Part shown: piece by piece, positions 50,176 through 60,356 of the stretch
How positions within the stretch are numbered: the first letter of the stretch is position 1
Layout: every line of letters starts with the position of its first letter
Source of the DNA: Erysipelotrichaceae bacterium
Lineage (GTDB): Bacteria > Bacillota_I > Bacilli_A > Erysipelotrichales > Coprobacillaceae
NCBI GenBank assembly: GCA_021770925.1
Contig: JAETPY010000001.1
Location: forward strand, 17,145-81,144
Direction of reading: 5' to 3'
DNA length: 64,000 nt
Made by a program: the position numbers and the translations under genes
Notes under the pieces: generated by a model
Databases searched by the model: none
What the model saw: the letters and a program-made list of their open reading frames with translations, nothing else
Told to the model about the DNA's origin: nothing

Positions 50176-51831
50176 CTATTCACTATTTATTTTTAATCTT
50201 TTTGCATGTTCAATTGATTCTTTAGAAATATCTTTTCCTGAAATCAACTTGGCAATTTCTTTGATACTTTGTTTTTCGTCTAATTCATTAATTTTTACAT
50301 TAGTATTATCATTATTAGTAGTTTTTTCAATTAAATAATGATTTTTAGCAAAAGCAGCAACTTGAGCTAAATGAGTAATGCATAATACTTGACGCTCTTT
50401 TGCAATCAGTTTCATTTTAGCTCCAATACTTTCAGCTACTTTACCGCTAACTCCAGTATCTGCTTCATCAAAAATAATTGTTTCAATTGAACTTGATGAT
50501 AAAGAAAGTGTTTTTATCGCTAACATGATTCTCGACATTTCTCCACCTGAAGCTACTTTGTTTAGTGGTTTTAAACTTTGTCCAAGATTAGTTGAAATTA
50601 AAAAAGTAACAATGTCTTGTCCATTTTTTTGTAATTCTTTTTTTTCAAAATCAACTTTAAAAATAACCTTTTCAAGATACAATGATTTTAGTTGTGTCAT
50701 TACTTGATCAGTAAACTCAAGAGCTTTTTGTTTTCGTAAAGCAGTAATCTTATTAGCCAGATTATTTGCTTTACTTAAAGTATTCTTTAACTGATTTTTT
50801 AATTCATTTAAATATGTTTCACGATTAGTAAATGCTTCTATTTTGTTTTCAAGTTCTTTTCCTGCTTCAATGATCGATTCAACAGATTGACCATATTTAC
50901 GTTTTAAACGATTTAATTTAAATAATATATCCTGTATTTCATTTAAGCGATATTCATCAAAATCAGTATTATTAAATTCATCAAGAACTTCTTCATCGAG
51001 ATCAATTAAATTATAATAAAGATCATACATCTTTTCATAGACAGCCCGGTAATTAGGCTGTTGAGTAAGTGTTTCTAATTCGTTTATTGCATTATTCAAA
51101 AGAGCTAATGCACCTTGACCGCTGCTCATATAATGACGATAATTATTGATTTTTTCATTTGTTTTTTCATAATTTAATAGCGATTTTTTTTCTTGTTCTA
51201 ATTGTTCTTCATCGATTGAAGATAAATCAATGCTATTAATTTCATTTAGTTGACTTTGATAATATTCTAATTGTTCATCACTTAGCTCTTCTTCTATCAT
51301 TTTTTGATAATTATCTTTAATAGCTTTATATTCTTGATAAATATACAAATATTCTTGTTTTAAAGATATTAGAGAATTTCCTATATAATTATCTAAAATA
51401 TTTATATGATTATTAGCATCAAATAAACTATGAGTTTCAAATTGAGAATGAATATCAATTAATACACTCATAATAGATTGTAAGACCATTTTTGAGACAT
51501 TTCGATAATTTATTTTAATAGTTGTTTTGTTATCACGATTAAAGGATTTTGATACTACTAGTTTATCATCAAATTCGATTCGATATTCTTTCAATCTATT
51601 TAAAACTGCTGAATCATCTTTAATTGTAAAAACACCTTCAATAAAAGCTTCGTTACAACCACTTTTGATAAAACTAGTTTGACTACGATTTCCTATCAGC
51701 TGGCCTATTGCGTCAATAATAATTGATTTACCAGCACCAGTTTCACCTGTTAAAACAGTCATATTATCATGAAAATTCACTTCTAAACGATCAATGATCG
51801 CAAAATTCTCAATATAGATACTTTCTAGCAT
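50176..51831 (-). CDS. recN: DNA repair protein RecN
   Basis: MLESIYIENFAIIDRLEVNF; TGETGAGKSIIIDAI; FDEADTGVSGKVAE. Confidence 0.97.
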   Translation of the reverse strand: MLESIYIENFAIIDRLEVNFHDNMTVLTGETGAGKSIIIDAIGQLIGNRSQTSFIKSGCNEAFIEGVFTIKDDSAVLNRLKEYRIEFDDKLVVSKSFNRDNKTTIKINYRNVSKMVLQSIMSVLIDIHSQFETHSLFDANNHINILDNYIGNSLISLKQEYLYIYQEYKAIKDNYQKMIEEELSDEQLEYYQSQLNEINSIDLSSIDEEQLEQEKKSLLNYEKTNEKINNYRHYMSSGQGALALLNNAINELETLTQQPNYRAVYEKMYDLYYNLIDLDEEVLDEFNNTDFDEYRLNEIQDILFKLNRLKRKYGQSVESIIEAGKELENKIEAFTNRETYLNELKNQLKNTLSKANNLANKITALRKQKALEFTDQVMTQLKSLYLEKVIFKVDFEKKELQKNGQDIVTFLISTNLGQSLKPLNKVASGGEMSRIMLAIKTLSLSSSSIETIIFDEADTGVSGKVAESIGAKMKLIAKERQVLCITHLAQVAAFAKNHYLIEKTTNNDNTNVKINELDEKQSIKEIAKLISGKDISKESIEHAKRLKINSE

Positions 51832-51839
51832 TTTCTCAC

Positions 51840-52643
51840 CTATCCTTTAAAACAATCGTGTGCTGCATCGACCACACTTTCGATATCAATAAAACTTTCT
51901 TTCCCATCTTTGACAAATAATCCTAAAAATTCAATATTTCCCTCACCACCTGTAATTGGTGAATATGTAAGTTTTTCTAAGATAAAGCCATCCCTTTTAG
52001 CAAATTCGATTACATTTTGAACTACTTGATAATGAACCTTTCTATCTTTAACAATACCTTTTTTTCCAATTTCTTCACGTCCTGCTTCAAACTGAGGTTT
52101 GATTAAAGCTACTATTTGATCATTAGAACTTAAAATGTTTTTCAAAGCATTAAAAATATGTTTTAAAGAAATAAATGATACATCAATTGAAGCAAAAGTA
52201 GGAATTCCATTTTCAAACAGGTCTATTGTAGCATAACGAAAATTAGTTTGTTCTTTTACAATCACTCGTGGATCATTACGAAGTTTCCAAACCAGCTGAT
52301 TTGTTCCAACATCCACAGCGTAAACCATTTTAATCCCATTTTGTAATGCACAATCAGTAAAACCGCCAGTAGAACTACCTATATCTACCATAATTTTATC
52401 TTTAAGATCTAATGAAAATTCTTTTAAAGCACGTTCCAGCTTCAATCCGCCTCTTGATACATAGGGCATAATATTTCCTTTAACGTGTAAATTAGAATCG
52501 ATTGGAATCTTTGTTCCTGGTTTATCAATTATATCATAGTCATCATGAACAATCCCAGCCATAATTGCTCGTTTGGCCTTTTCGCGTGAATCAAAAAAGC
52601 CTTGTTCTACTAATAAGACATCAATTCTTTCCTTTTTCATCAA
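51840..52643 (-). CDS. tlyA: TlyA family RNA methyltransferase/hemolysin
   Basis: RIDVLLVEQGFFDSREKAKRAIMAG (S4); DIGSSTGGFTDCALQ. Confidence 0.96.
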   Translation of the reverse strand: MMKKERIDVLLVEQGFFDSREKAKRAIMAGIVHDDYDIIDKPGTKIPIDSNLHVKGNIMPYVSRGGLKLERALKEFSLDLKDKIMVDIGSSTGGFTDCALQNGIKMVYAVDVGTNQLVWKLRNDPRVIVKEQTNFRYATIDLFENGIPTFASIDVSFISLKHIFNALKNILSSNDQIVALIKPQFEAGREEIGKKGIVKDRKVHYQVVQNVIEFAKRDGFILEKLTYSPITGGEGNIEFLGLFVKDGKESFIDIESVVDAAHDCFKG

Positions 52644-54495
52644 TTATCTCCTTAACCTTTTGATAAAATGATTTCATATCTAAGCCTTCATCTTTTAATA
52701 TTTCTTCAATACTTCCCTGAACAGAAAAATGATCATCAACTCCAAAACTATAGATACGTTTTAAGATTCCTTTTTGGCTATAGTAATATGCAATATTACT
52801 AGCTAAAGAATTTATTTTTATTTCAGTTTCATAAACTATCAATGGCTTATCATCAACTAATTTATCTAATAGTTCAAAGTCCATCGGCTTAATAAATTTA
52901 GCATCTACTAATCTAATTTTAATATCCTTATCTTTATAAAAAGCTCGTATCATATTTACATTTTGTCCATAACAGATGATCGTTATATCATAGTCCTTGT
53001 CCATTTCAATCGACCATTTACCAACTGGTAAAATTTCATTATTAATTTCATTATCATTTTCGATATTTCCTCGAGGAATTCTTAAAATATAAGGATGATT
53101 ATTATATTTCAAATATGTATTAATGAATCTTTTAGCATCTTTACTATTGCTGGGTGTACAAATAATAACATTTGGCAGTGGATTCAAAATTCCTAAATCA
53201 AAAACACCATGATGAGTAGGACCATCAGCTCCAACAAAACCACAGCGATCAACACAGATTAAACAGCCTAGATCCATTCTTGCAATATCGTGATTAATTT
53301 GATCATAAGCCCGCTGTAAAAAAGATGAGTATACAGAAACAAAAGGCTTTTTATTAGCTATTGCTAGTCCAGCAGTAAAAGTCAAAGCATGTTCTTCAGC
53401 AATACCAACATCAAAACTACGATTAGGATAATGTTTAAAAATATCATCCATAGCAGAACCATGGATCATTGCTGGAGTAATAGCTACAATATCCTGATCT
53501 TTGGCCATCATTTCTTCGATATGATTTGATACAAGTTTAGACCAGCTTATTTTATCTTTTGGTTCTGGATTTTTTATTGTTCCGTCATTAATATTAAACG
53601 GTGCTATTCCATGCCACTTACCAGCATAATCATTTTCAGCATAACGATATCCTTTTCCTTTTTTAGTAACTACATGTACAACGACACTTGTTTTAGACGT
53701 TTTGGCTAAATTTAAAACTCTAATCAAATCATCAAAATCATGACCATTTACAGGTCCTAAATAGGCAACCCCAAAATCTTCAAAAATTGTGTCATCAATC
53801 AAGCCGTGTTTCACAAAATCTTTAACCCGTTTTGAAACATTAAAAATCATTTTACCAAACTTATTTTTTGAAGTAATATTACGATAATCCTCTTTTAAAT
53901 TATTATAAGTTCCACTAAGTCTTATCGATGACAAAAAATCACCAAATCCTCCAACACTTCTACCAATTGCCATTTGATTATCATTCAAAATAATAATCAC
54001 TTTATTATTAATAGAACCAAGATGATTTAAAGCTTCTAAAGATTCACCACCAACCATTGCTGCATCACCAATAACAGGAATCACACTAAAATTCTGATTG
54101 TCTAAATCACGGGCAATCGCCATTGCTACAGCAGCACTTAGTGCGGTTGATGAATGTCCAGCTTCCCAAACATCATGCTTACTTTCACAGCGTTTTTGAA
54201 ACCCGGATAATCCTTGATATTTACGCAATGTATTAAATTGATCAGCTCTTCCTGTTAGAATCTTATGTACGTATGATTGATGTCCAACATCAAAGAAAAT
54301 TTTATCATTAGGCGAGTTAAAAACATAATGTAATGCGATTGTTAATTCAACCACACCAAGATTACTTGAAAGATGTCCTCCAGTTTTAGAAATATTATTA
54401 ATTAAAAAATTACGGATATCCAGGGCTAATTGATTTAATTGTCTAATATCCAACTCTTTTAAAAAAGAGGGATCTTTAATTTTACTTAGATCCAT
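52621..54495 (-). CDS. dxs: 1-deoxy-D-xylulose-5-phosphate synthase
   Basis: GGHLSSNLGVVELTIALHYVF; DVGHQSYVHKILTGR; GADGPTHHGVFDL. Confidence 0.96.
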   Translation of the reverse strand: MDLSKIKDPSFLKELDIRQLNQLALDIRNFLINNISKTGGHLSSNLGVVELTIALHYVFNSPNDKIFFDVGHQSYVHKILTGRADQFNTLRKYQGLSGFQKRCESKHDVWEAGHSSTALSAAVAMAIARDLDNQNFSVIPVIGDAAMVGGESLEALNHLGSINNKVIIILNDNQMAIGRSVGGFGDFLSSIRLSGTYNNLKEDYRNITSKNKFGKMIFNVSKRVKDFVKHGLIDDTIFEDFGVAYLGPVNGHDFDDLIRVLNLAKTSKTSVVVHVVTKKGKGYRYAENDYAGKWHGIAPFNINDGTIKNPEPKDKISWSKLVSNHIEEMMAKDQDIVAITPAMIHGSAMDDIFKHYPNRSFDVGIAEEHALTFTAGLAIANKKPFVSVYSSFLQRAYDQINHDIARMDLGCLICVDRCGFVGADGPTHHGVFDLGILNPLPNVIICTPSNSKDAKRFINTYLKYNNHPYILRIPRGNIENDNEINNEILPVGKWSIEMDKDYDITIICYGQNVNMIRAFYKDKDIKIRLVDAKFIKPMDFELLDKLVDDKPLIVYETEIKINSLASNIAYYYSQKGILKRIYSFGVDDHFSVQGSIEEILKDEGLDMKSFYQKVKEIIDEKGKN

Positions 54496-55343
54496 TATTT
54501 CACTCTTTTCTTTAATTTTTCCATAATTTCAAAAATTGAATCATGATTAATTTTTAATTTATATAAAAGCTCTAATGCTTCATTAAAATAACGCTCTACT
54601 ATTTCCTGAGATTTTTCAATTCCCATTAAGGAAACGTATGTAGATTTATTATTTTGTAAATCACTACCTACTGTTTTACCTAAAATTTCACTACTTCCAA
54701 TTACATCTAAAATATCATCTTGGATTTGAAATGCTAAACCTATTTTATATCCAATTTTCTGCCATACGATTAAGTCATCTTTGTTTGCAATTAAAGCACC
54801 CATTTTCATTGCAGCACTGATTAAATCGCCAGTTTTATGGTGATGAATTAGATCCAGCTCTTGACGATTAGCTTTTTGATTTTCAAACTTCATATCTAAT
54901 ACTTGTCCCAAAATCATCCCATTTACACCACTTGCCTGGTATAGAGTGTGCAATAAAGAAACTTTTAATTCATTACTATAATCTGCTTCCAAAATAACAT
55001 TGACTGCTTCATTTAATAATCCATCCCCAGCCAAAATCGCTGTTGCTTCGTCAAATTGTTTATGACATGTGGGTTTACCGCGTCTTAAATCATCATTATC
55101 CATCCCAGGTAAATCATCATGTATTAATGAATAAGTGTGAATCATTTCAATTGCACAAGCAGCATCGATATAATTATGATAATCAATGCCATAACTGCGA
55201 ATTATTTGTAACATCATTATAGGCCGGATTCTTTTGCCTCCAGCCATTAACGAGTATTTAATTGCTTTTTTAACATTAGAATCTTGAAAATTATCTACTA
55301 TTTGTAATAATCGAGTATTTATTTCATTAATTATATTTTCCAT
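54495..55343 (-). CDS. ispA: Farnesyl/geranyl diphosphate synthase
   Basis: GGKRIRPIMML; IHDDLPGMDNDDLRRGKPTCHKQFDE; QIQDDILD. Confidence 0.96.
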   Translation of the reverse strand: MENIINEINTRLLQIVDNFQDSNVKKAIKYSLMAGGKRIRPIMMLQIIRSYGIDYHNYIDAACAIEMIHTYSLIHDDLPGMDNDDLRRGKPTCHKQFDEATAILAGDGLLNEAVNVILEADYSNELKVSLLHTLYQASGVNGMILGQVLDMKFENQKANRQELDLIHHHKTGDLISAAMKMGALIANKDDLIVWQKIGYKIGLAFQIQDDILDVIGSSEILGKTVGSDLQNNKSTYVSLMGIEKSQEIVERYFNEALELLYKLKINHDSIFEIMEKLKKRVK

Positions 55344-55344
55344 A

Positions 55345-55560
55345 CTATTCCTCTATTTTTAAATCTTCTAATTTTCCATCAATTAAAATTTTCGCAACCC
55401 TATTTTCTATTCCTGCTAGTTTATCACTACATATTTTAGATAGTTTGATGCCTTCTTGAAATAATTCAACACTATTTTCTAAAGAGGTTTGATTATCCTC
55501 TAATGTCTTAATAATTTCTTCAAGCCGATTCATAGCCTGCTCAAATGTAATATTGTCCAT
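55345..55560 (-). CDS. xseB: Exodeoxyribonuclease VII small subunit
   Basis: TFEQAMNRLEEIIKTLEDNQTSLENSVELFQEGIKL. Confidence 0.95.
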   Translation of the reverse strand: MDNITFEQAMNRLEEIIKTLEDNQTSLENSVELFQEGIKLSKICSDKLAGIENRVAKILIDGKLEDLKIEE

Positions 55561-55569
55561 AACATACCT

Positions 55570-56889
55570 CTATTCAATAATAGCATTTTTCATGCCGTCT
55601 TTCATTTTAATTCCAACTTTATCGCCTGATTTAAGATCAGCAGCTAAAGAAATAACCTTTTCATCTTTTAAAACAATTGCATATCCTCTTTCAAGTGTTT
55701 TTAATGGGGAAAGAGTATTTAATTTTGATAATGTATAATAAAATTTTTCTTGATCATATCGCATCTTTTGTTTTATAAGCTGATGCATTGATTGATTAAG
55801 CAAATTTAAATGATTTCGTTGATTTATTGTAAATAAGCTGGCTTGATGATTAAATAACTGTATTAAGCGTTTAGCTTGATTATTTTGATTACTAAAATTA
55901 TATGTAAAAACATTATTTAGTCGATCATATAAATAATCGATTTTTGTTTTTTTATCTTCAAATAATTTATCTGGATTTTTAAATAAATAAAATGAACTTA
56001 ATTTTGTAAATATTTGTTTATTTAAAGCTACTTTTTGTTTTATTAATGTATTTAACGTGTAATAGGTATTATTAACATTTTGCTGTAATTCTATTAAATC
56101 TGGTGTTGCTTTAATTGCCGCTGCAGTTGGAGTAGCTGCACGATAATCAGAAACTAAATCACAGATGGTAAAATCAACTTCATGTCCTACACCGCTAATG
56201 ATAGGGGTTTTACATTTATATATCGTTCTAGCTAACAACTCTTCATTAAAATTCCATAAATCTTCTAATGAACCACCTCCACGAGCAATGATAATAGTAC
56301 TAAATCCTAATGTGTCAACATAATTCAGAGTTCTAATTATTTGTAAATAAGCATCCTTTCCTTGAACTGGAATAGGAAATACAATTACACGAACAACGGG
56401 AAATCTTAAATTAACTGTTCTTACAATATCAGCTAGTGCTGCACTAGGATAGGCAGATAAAACAGCAATTTTACTTGGAAATTTAGGAATTTCGACTTTA
56501 TTGCTTTGATCAAATAATCCTTCTAAAAAAAGCTGTTTTTTTAATTGCTCATATTTTAGAAAAAGATTTCCCAAACCATCCTGTTCTATATTATCAACAT
56601 ATATTTGATAAGTTCCAGCTGCATCATATACAGAAACACTAGCCTGAATCAATACTTTCATACCATTTTCTAGTTTAAAAAGGACTTTTTTAGCTTTTGA
56701 GGCAAACATAACAGCATTTATTCTTGAATGTTCATCTTTTAAAGTAAAATAAAGATGTCCCGAATTATGATGCTTAAAGTTAGAAATTTCCCCTTTTATC
56801 AATATTTTTTGCAATTGATCGTCAGCATCAATTTTAGCTTTTAAATAACGATTTAAGGCACTGACTGTTAAGTATTTTTTTTCCATCAC
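55570..56889 (-). CDS. xseA: Exodeoxyribonuclease VII large subunit
   Basis: KGEISNFKHHNSGHLYFTLKDEHSRI; IIIARGGGSLEDLWNFNEE; GVGHEVDFTICD. Confidence 0.96.
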   Translation of the reverse strand: MMEKKYLTVSALNRYLKAKIDADDQLQKILIKGEISNFKHHNSGHLYFTLKDEHSRINAVMFASKAKKVLFKLENGMKVLIQASVSVYDAAGTYQIYVDNIEQDGLGNLFLKYEQLKKQLFLEGLFDQSNKVEIPKFPSKIAVLSAYPSAALADIVRTVNLRFPVVRVIVFPIPVQGKDAYLQIIRTLNYVDTLGFSTIIIARGGGSLEDLWNFNEELLARTIYKCKTPIISGVGHEVDFTICDLVSDYRAATPTAAAIKATPDLIELQQNVNNTYYTLNTLIKQKVALNKQIFTKLSSFYLFKNPDKLFEDKKTKIDYLYDRLNNVFTYNFSNQNNQAKRLIQLFNHQASLFTINQRNHLNLLNQSMHQLIKQKMRYDQEKFYYTLSKLNTLSPLKTLERGYAIVLKDEKVISLAADLKSGDKVGIKMKDGMKNAIIE

Positions 56890-57290
56890 TTGATCTTATT
56901 TAATAAGCCATTAACAAATTTATAAGCATCTTCATCACAATATTTTTTAGAAAGTTCAATTGCTTCATTAATAATAACTTCTTTACTCTGTTCAGTTTCT
57001 AATAGTTCATAACAACCTACTAAAAGAATTGCCAGCTCCATTTTAGATAATCGTTCAATTGTCCAGCCAGCTTTTAAATATTTAGCGACTTCAGATTTAT
57101 ATTTTTCAATTTCATTTGCAACACTTGTAATTAACATAAAACAATAATTATAATCATCCTGGTCACTAGCAAGATCTTTATCACTATTTAAATATTCTCT
57201 AATTTCATCTTCATTTATATCAACAAGTAGTTTTTGATAAATTGCAATAACTGCTTTTTCTCTAATTAATTTTTTTCTATATTTCTTCAT
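56886..57290 (-). CDS. nusB: Transcription antitermination factor NusB
   Basis: WTIERLSKMELAILLVGCYELLE; VIINEAIELSKKYCDEDAYKFVNGLL. Confidence 0.94.
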   Translation of the reverse strand: MKKYRKKLIREKAVIAIYQKLLVDINEDEIREYLNSDKDLASDQDDYNYCFMLITSVANEIEKYKSEVAKYLKAGWTIERLSKMELAILLVGCYELLETEQSKEVIINEAIELSKKYCDEDAYKFVNGLLNKIK

Positions 57291-57356
57291 TTAAACCGTC
57301 CTTCCAAAATATCTAAGATGATTTTACCATATTTATACCCCAAAATAAATAAATAA

Positions 57357-57381
57357 AAAGATTATCAAAAGATAATCTTTA
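57357..57381 (-). terminator. Rho-independent terminator
   Basis: AAAGATTATC-AAAA-GATAATCTTT. Confidence 0.65.
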
Positions 57382-57718
57382 AAAATTAATACCTTTAACT
57401 TCAATATTGACTTTAATGTTTTTTATTCCTGTCATTTCAAAACAGCTTTGAGCAATTTTATTCTGTAATGAAGTAGTTGCAGCTGTTACATTTAATCCAT
57501 AATCAATTAAAACAGCTACATCAACAATTACCTGGTTATTCTTATTAAGACGTACTGTTACAGGTCCACTGCCAGGCATTGGAATCATATTTCCTTCAAA
57601 ATCTACACCATCAATTGACTCAACAGCTTTAACAACGATTGACTGAAAAACATTTAAACCAATATTTAAAGCTCCTAAATTTGTTTCTTTTTCTACTGAA
57701 TAATATTCTTGACTCATA
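57379..57718 (-). CDS. Asp23/Gls24 family protein, YqhY-like
   Basis: VFQSIVVKAVESIDGVDFEG; start probably at MSQEYYSVEKE rather than the track start at 57771. Confidence 0.9.
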
Positions 57719-57767
57719 ATAAATGCTCCTTTATATACCTTTATTGTATATAAAATCAAGAGAAAAT

Positions 57768-58238
57768 TCAAGCCTCACTGATAAACTTAACTTCTACCTG
57801 ATACTCATTTTTGGTTTCTTCCATAATTGTTTTGATTATGTTATTAGCGTCATTACCACTACCATCCTTCTTATCTACAACCACCTTGATAGTTTTGTTT
57901 TCTACTTCTACGAATGCATTTTTAAAACCAGCTTCATTTACAGTTTTAGTAATTTTTGCTTCTAATGCAGCTGTTTCTTTAGCTTCGCTAATTGTTGCTA
58001 AAGCTGATGCTATTTTATCACTATCGCTTTCGCTAGAAGCAATAATTGCATTATTTTCACTAATTAGATCTTCTCGTTCTTTATCTAAATTTTTTTGTAG
58101 TGCTTCAATTTGTGACACTTCCTGATCATTTACAGCTACTTCATTAGCAGTATTTTCAGGTGGTAAGAGAATATAATAAATTGATAGTACTAAAATTAGG
58201 CTAAATAGGGTTAAAAAAGTAATTGCTTGTCTATTCAT
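57768..58238 (-). CDS. spoIIIAH: SpoIIIAH-like protein
   Basis: N-terminal TM then ring-building-motif region VNEAGFKNAFVEVENKTIKVVVDKKDGSGNDANNIIKTIMEET; between efp and asp23. Confidence 0.85.
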   Translation of the reverse strand: MNRQAITFLTLFSLILVLSIYYILLPPENTANEVAVNDQEVSQIEALQKNLDKEREDLISENNAIIASSESDSDKIASALATISEAKETAALEAKITKTVNEAGFKNAFVEVENKTIKVVVDKKDGSGNDANNIIKTIMEETKNEYQVEVKFISEA

Positions 58239-58292
58239 ATTTTTTCTCCTTTATCAATTACTTTATTATATGCAAAAGGAAAAAAAGTATGA

Positions 58293-58321
58293 AAAAAACA
58301 CTAGTTTAAAACTAGTGTTAA
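58293..58321 (-). terminator. Rho-independent terminator after efp
   Basis: AACACTAGTTT-TAAACTAGTGTT, T-run on - strand. Confidence 0.75.
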
Positions 58322-58875
58322 GCTCTACCCTGATATTTACCATCAACTGTATTTACAATAACAATTTCCCCTTCAGAAATGAATAATGGCACTTTGATTT
58401 GATATCCTGTTTCAATAGTAGCGTTTTTAGTAGCTCCAGTTGCGGTATCACCTTTAACAGCAGGTTCTGTTTCAATAATCTTAAATGGGACATTAATAGG
58501 TAAAGAAACACCTAATACTTCCCCTTCATAGCTAGTTACTTCAACTTCATCACTTTCTTTTAGAAAATTAATTTCCCATTTTAAATTATCTGCAGGAATT
58601 TCAATTTGTTCATAAGTTTCATTATCCATGAAAACTAATGCATCTCCAGAATTATAAAGATATTGCATCTTATTTTTATCAATATGTGCTTTTTTTACTT
58701 TATCATTTCCACCAAAAGTAACTTCTGTAGTTGATCCAGATCTCAAATTTTTCATTTTAATTCTAATATTAGCAGCTGCACGAGCTGTTTTATTATGTGA
58801 ATAGTCTAATACAACATATAGGTTACCTTCATATTCAAAAGTAATTCCTGGTCTTAAATCTCCAACACTTATCAT
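58318..58875 (-). CDS. efp: Elongation factor P (Arg at position 32)
   Basis: MISVGDLRPGITFEYEGNLYVVLDYSHNKTARAAANIRIKMKNLRSG; full-length three-domain EF-P. Confidence 0.96.
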   Translation of the reverse strand: MISVGDLRPGITFEYEGNLYVVLDYSHNKTARAAANIRIKMKNLRSGSTTEVTFGGNDKVKKAHIDKNKMQYLYNSGDALVFMDNETYEQIEIPADNLKWEINFLKESDEVEVTSYEGEVLGVSLPINVPFKIIETEPAVKGDTATGATKNATIETGYQIKVPLFISEGEIVIVNTVDGKYQGRA

Positions 58876-58951
58876 TTTAAAAATCTCCTTATTTGTAATT
58901 TACTTTGTGATTATATCAAAAATCATTGATAAAGTTAAGTGATTTTACTAA

Positions 58952-59326
58952 TTATTGATATTCAAATGAGGATATTATCAAAGTTTCTATATTTATTTCT
59001 AAATTAAAACTATATTCTTGTTCATTTTTTTTAACGTCTGTTACAATATAATAATAACTTCCCAAATCATCGACTCTATAATCAATAACATAATCGCCTA
59101 CACTTATCATATTACTAATTAAAATATCATTAGCAATCATCTCTTTATAATATCTCAATATACTAAGCTCAACCAGGCGTTCTTCATTAAGCTTTTTTAC
59201 TCTATCAATTGCTTTACTATTTTCAATTATATTAGTAAAAAATACTCCGATATTTAATACTAAAACTAAAAAAATTATTAATACCAGCTGTAAAATAGAG
59301 CCTTGTGCTTTACTGACCTGATTCAT
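58952..59326 (-). CDS. ComGG-position protein
   Basis: Last gene of the comG operon; N-terminal hydrophobic helix. Confidence 0.6.
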   Translation of the reverse strand: MNQVSKAQGSILQLVLIIFLVLVLNIGVFFTNIIENSKAIDRVKKLNEERLVELSILRYYKEMIANDILISNMISVGDYVIDYRVDDLGSYYYIVTDVKKNEQEYSFNLEINIETLIISSFEYQ

Positions 59327-59774
59327 TTTCTATTTCTCCTGAGTCTTCTATCATTTCATAATTGATTGCAATCAAATAATAGAAATCATTTTTACCATCA
59401 TTTAAATGCATATAAATATTCTCGTTCCTAGTAAAAAAATCTAAGTCTTCAACATCTCTAATAATAATATCAAAACCAGGTTCTTTTATAACTCTTTTTT
59501 TGTGTAAAGATATTGTGCATGATTTATCGTTTTCATCTTTAAAAGATAACTTTTCACCAACTGTAATACTTTTTGAAGTATATAAAATTTTAGCTACCTG
59601 CTTTGCCCCAATAGCATAGAAACTTGTATTTGCTGCTGTTTTATCTTTATAAGATACTATTTTAACAATTGGCACAATATTTAAAACGATCAATAAGCAA
59701 ATTGAAAGTGAAAATAAAACTTCAATCAGTGTAAAACCTCGTTTATTGATGAATCTAAATCTTTTGTCCGCCAT
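59310..59774 (-). CDS. comGF: ComGF-like competence pseudopilus protein
   Basis: Type IV prepilin-like GFTLIEVLFSLSICLLIV; position in operon. Confidence 0.75.
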   Translation of the reverse strand: MADKRFRFINKRGFTLIEVLFSLSICLLIVLNIVPIVKIVSYKDKTAANTSFYAIGAKQVAKILYTSKSITVGEKLSFKDENDKSCTISLHKKRVIKEPGFDIIIRDVEDLDFFTRNENIYMHLNDGKNDFYYLIAINYEMIEDSGEIENESGQ

Positions 59775-59968
59775 AATTCTAACTCCTTATTATTTTGAAG
59801 TTGTAAATACTCTTGATAATCATTATTAATTTTATGAAAATGTCGCATACCACTATTATAACAACTGAAAATCACTACTATAACGGTTATAAAGATGCTA
59901 AATGCTAATAAACTTTCAATCAAAGTCATTCCTTTAATCTTTAACATAAAATGCCCCGCTGCCAACAT
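59726..59968 (-). CDS. ComGE-like minor pseudopilin
   Basis: GMTLIESLLAFSIFITVIVVIF; operon position. Confidence 0.65.
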   Translation of the reverse strand: MLAAGHFMLKIKGMTLIESLLAFSIFITVIVVIFSCYNSGMRHFHKINNDYQEYLQLQNNKELELWRTKDLDSSINEVLH

Positions 59969-60356
59969 TAAAAATAATACTTTTGCATATCTCCTGACTA
60001 CATATATTTAGATGATTTCCACTATTAATATTTCCATTTTTATTAAAATACAATTCAAATACATCTTGAATATAATAATTACTATCTAATTCAATACCAT
60101 GTTTTCCTTGAAAATCATAACTAATCTGGTTATCACTAATTAAAATATTAATTTTTTCATGATTCAACAAAGCTTTAGTTTTGGCTTCCTGTAATAAACC
60201 AATAATTTCATTACACTGTTGATCAATAGATAAATGCGGTGATAATGTGATTGCATAATTAAGAGTAAACATACTCAGGATAATAATTATACTAATAGAA
60301 AAAATCACTTCAATTAATGTAAAACCATTATTATCTTGCATAAGCTTGACCATCAC
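59934..60356 (-). CDS. comGD: ComGD-like minor pseudopilin
   Basis: NGFTLIEVIFSISIIIILSMFTLNY; operon position. Confidence 0.8.
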   Translation of the reverse strand: MMVKLMQDNNGFTLIEVIFSISIIIILSMFTLNYAITLSPHLSIDQQCNEIIGLLQEAKTKALLNHEKINILISDNQISYDFQGKHGIELDSNYYIQDVFELYFNKNGNINSGNHLNICSQEICKSIIFNVGSGAFYVKD

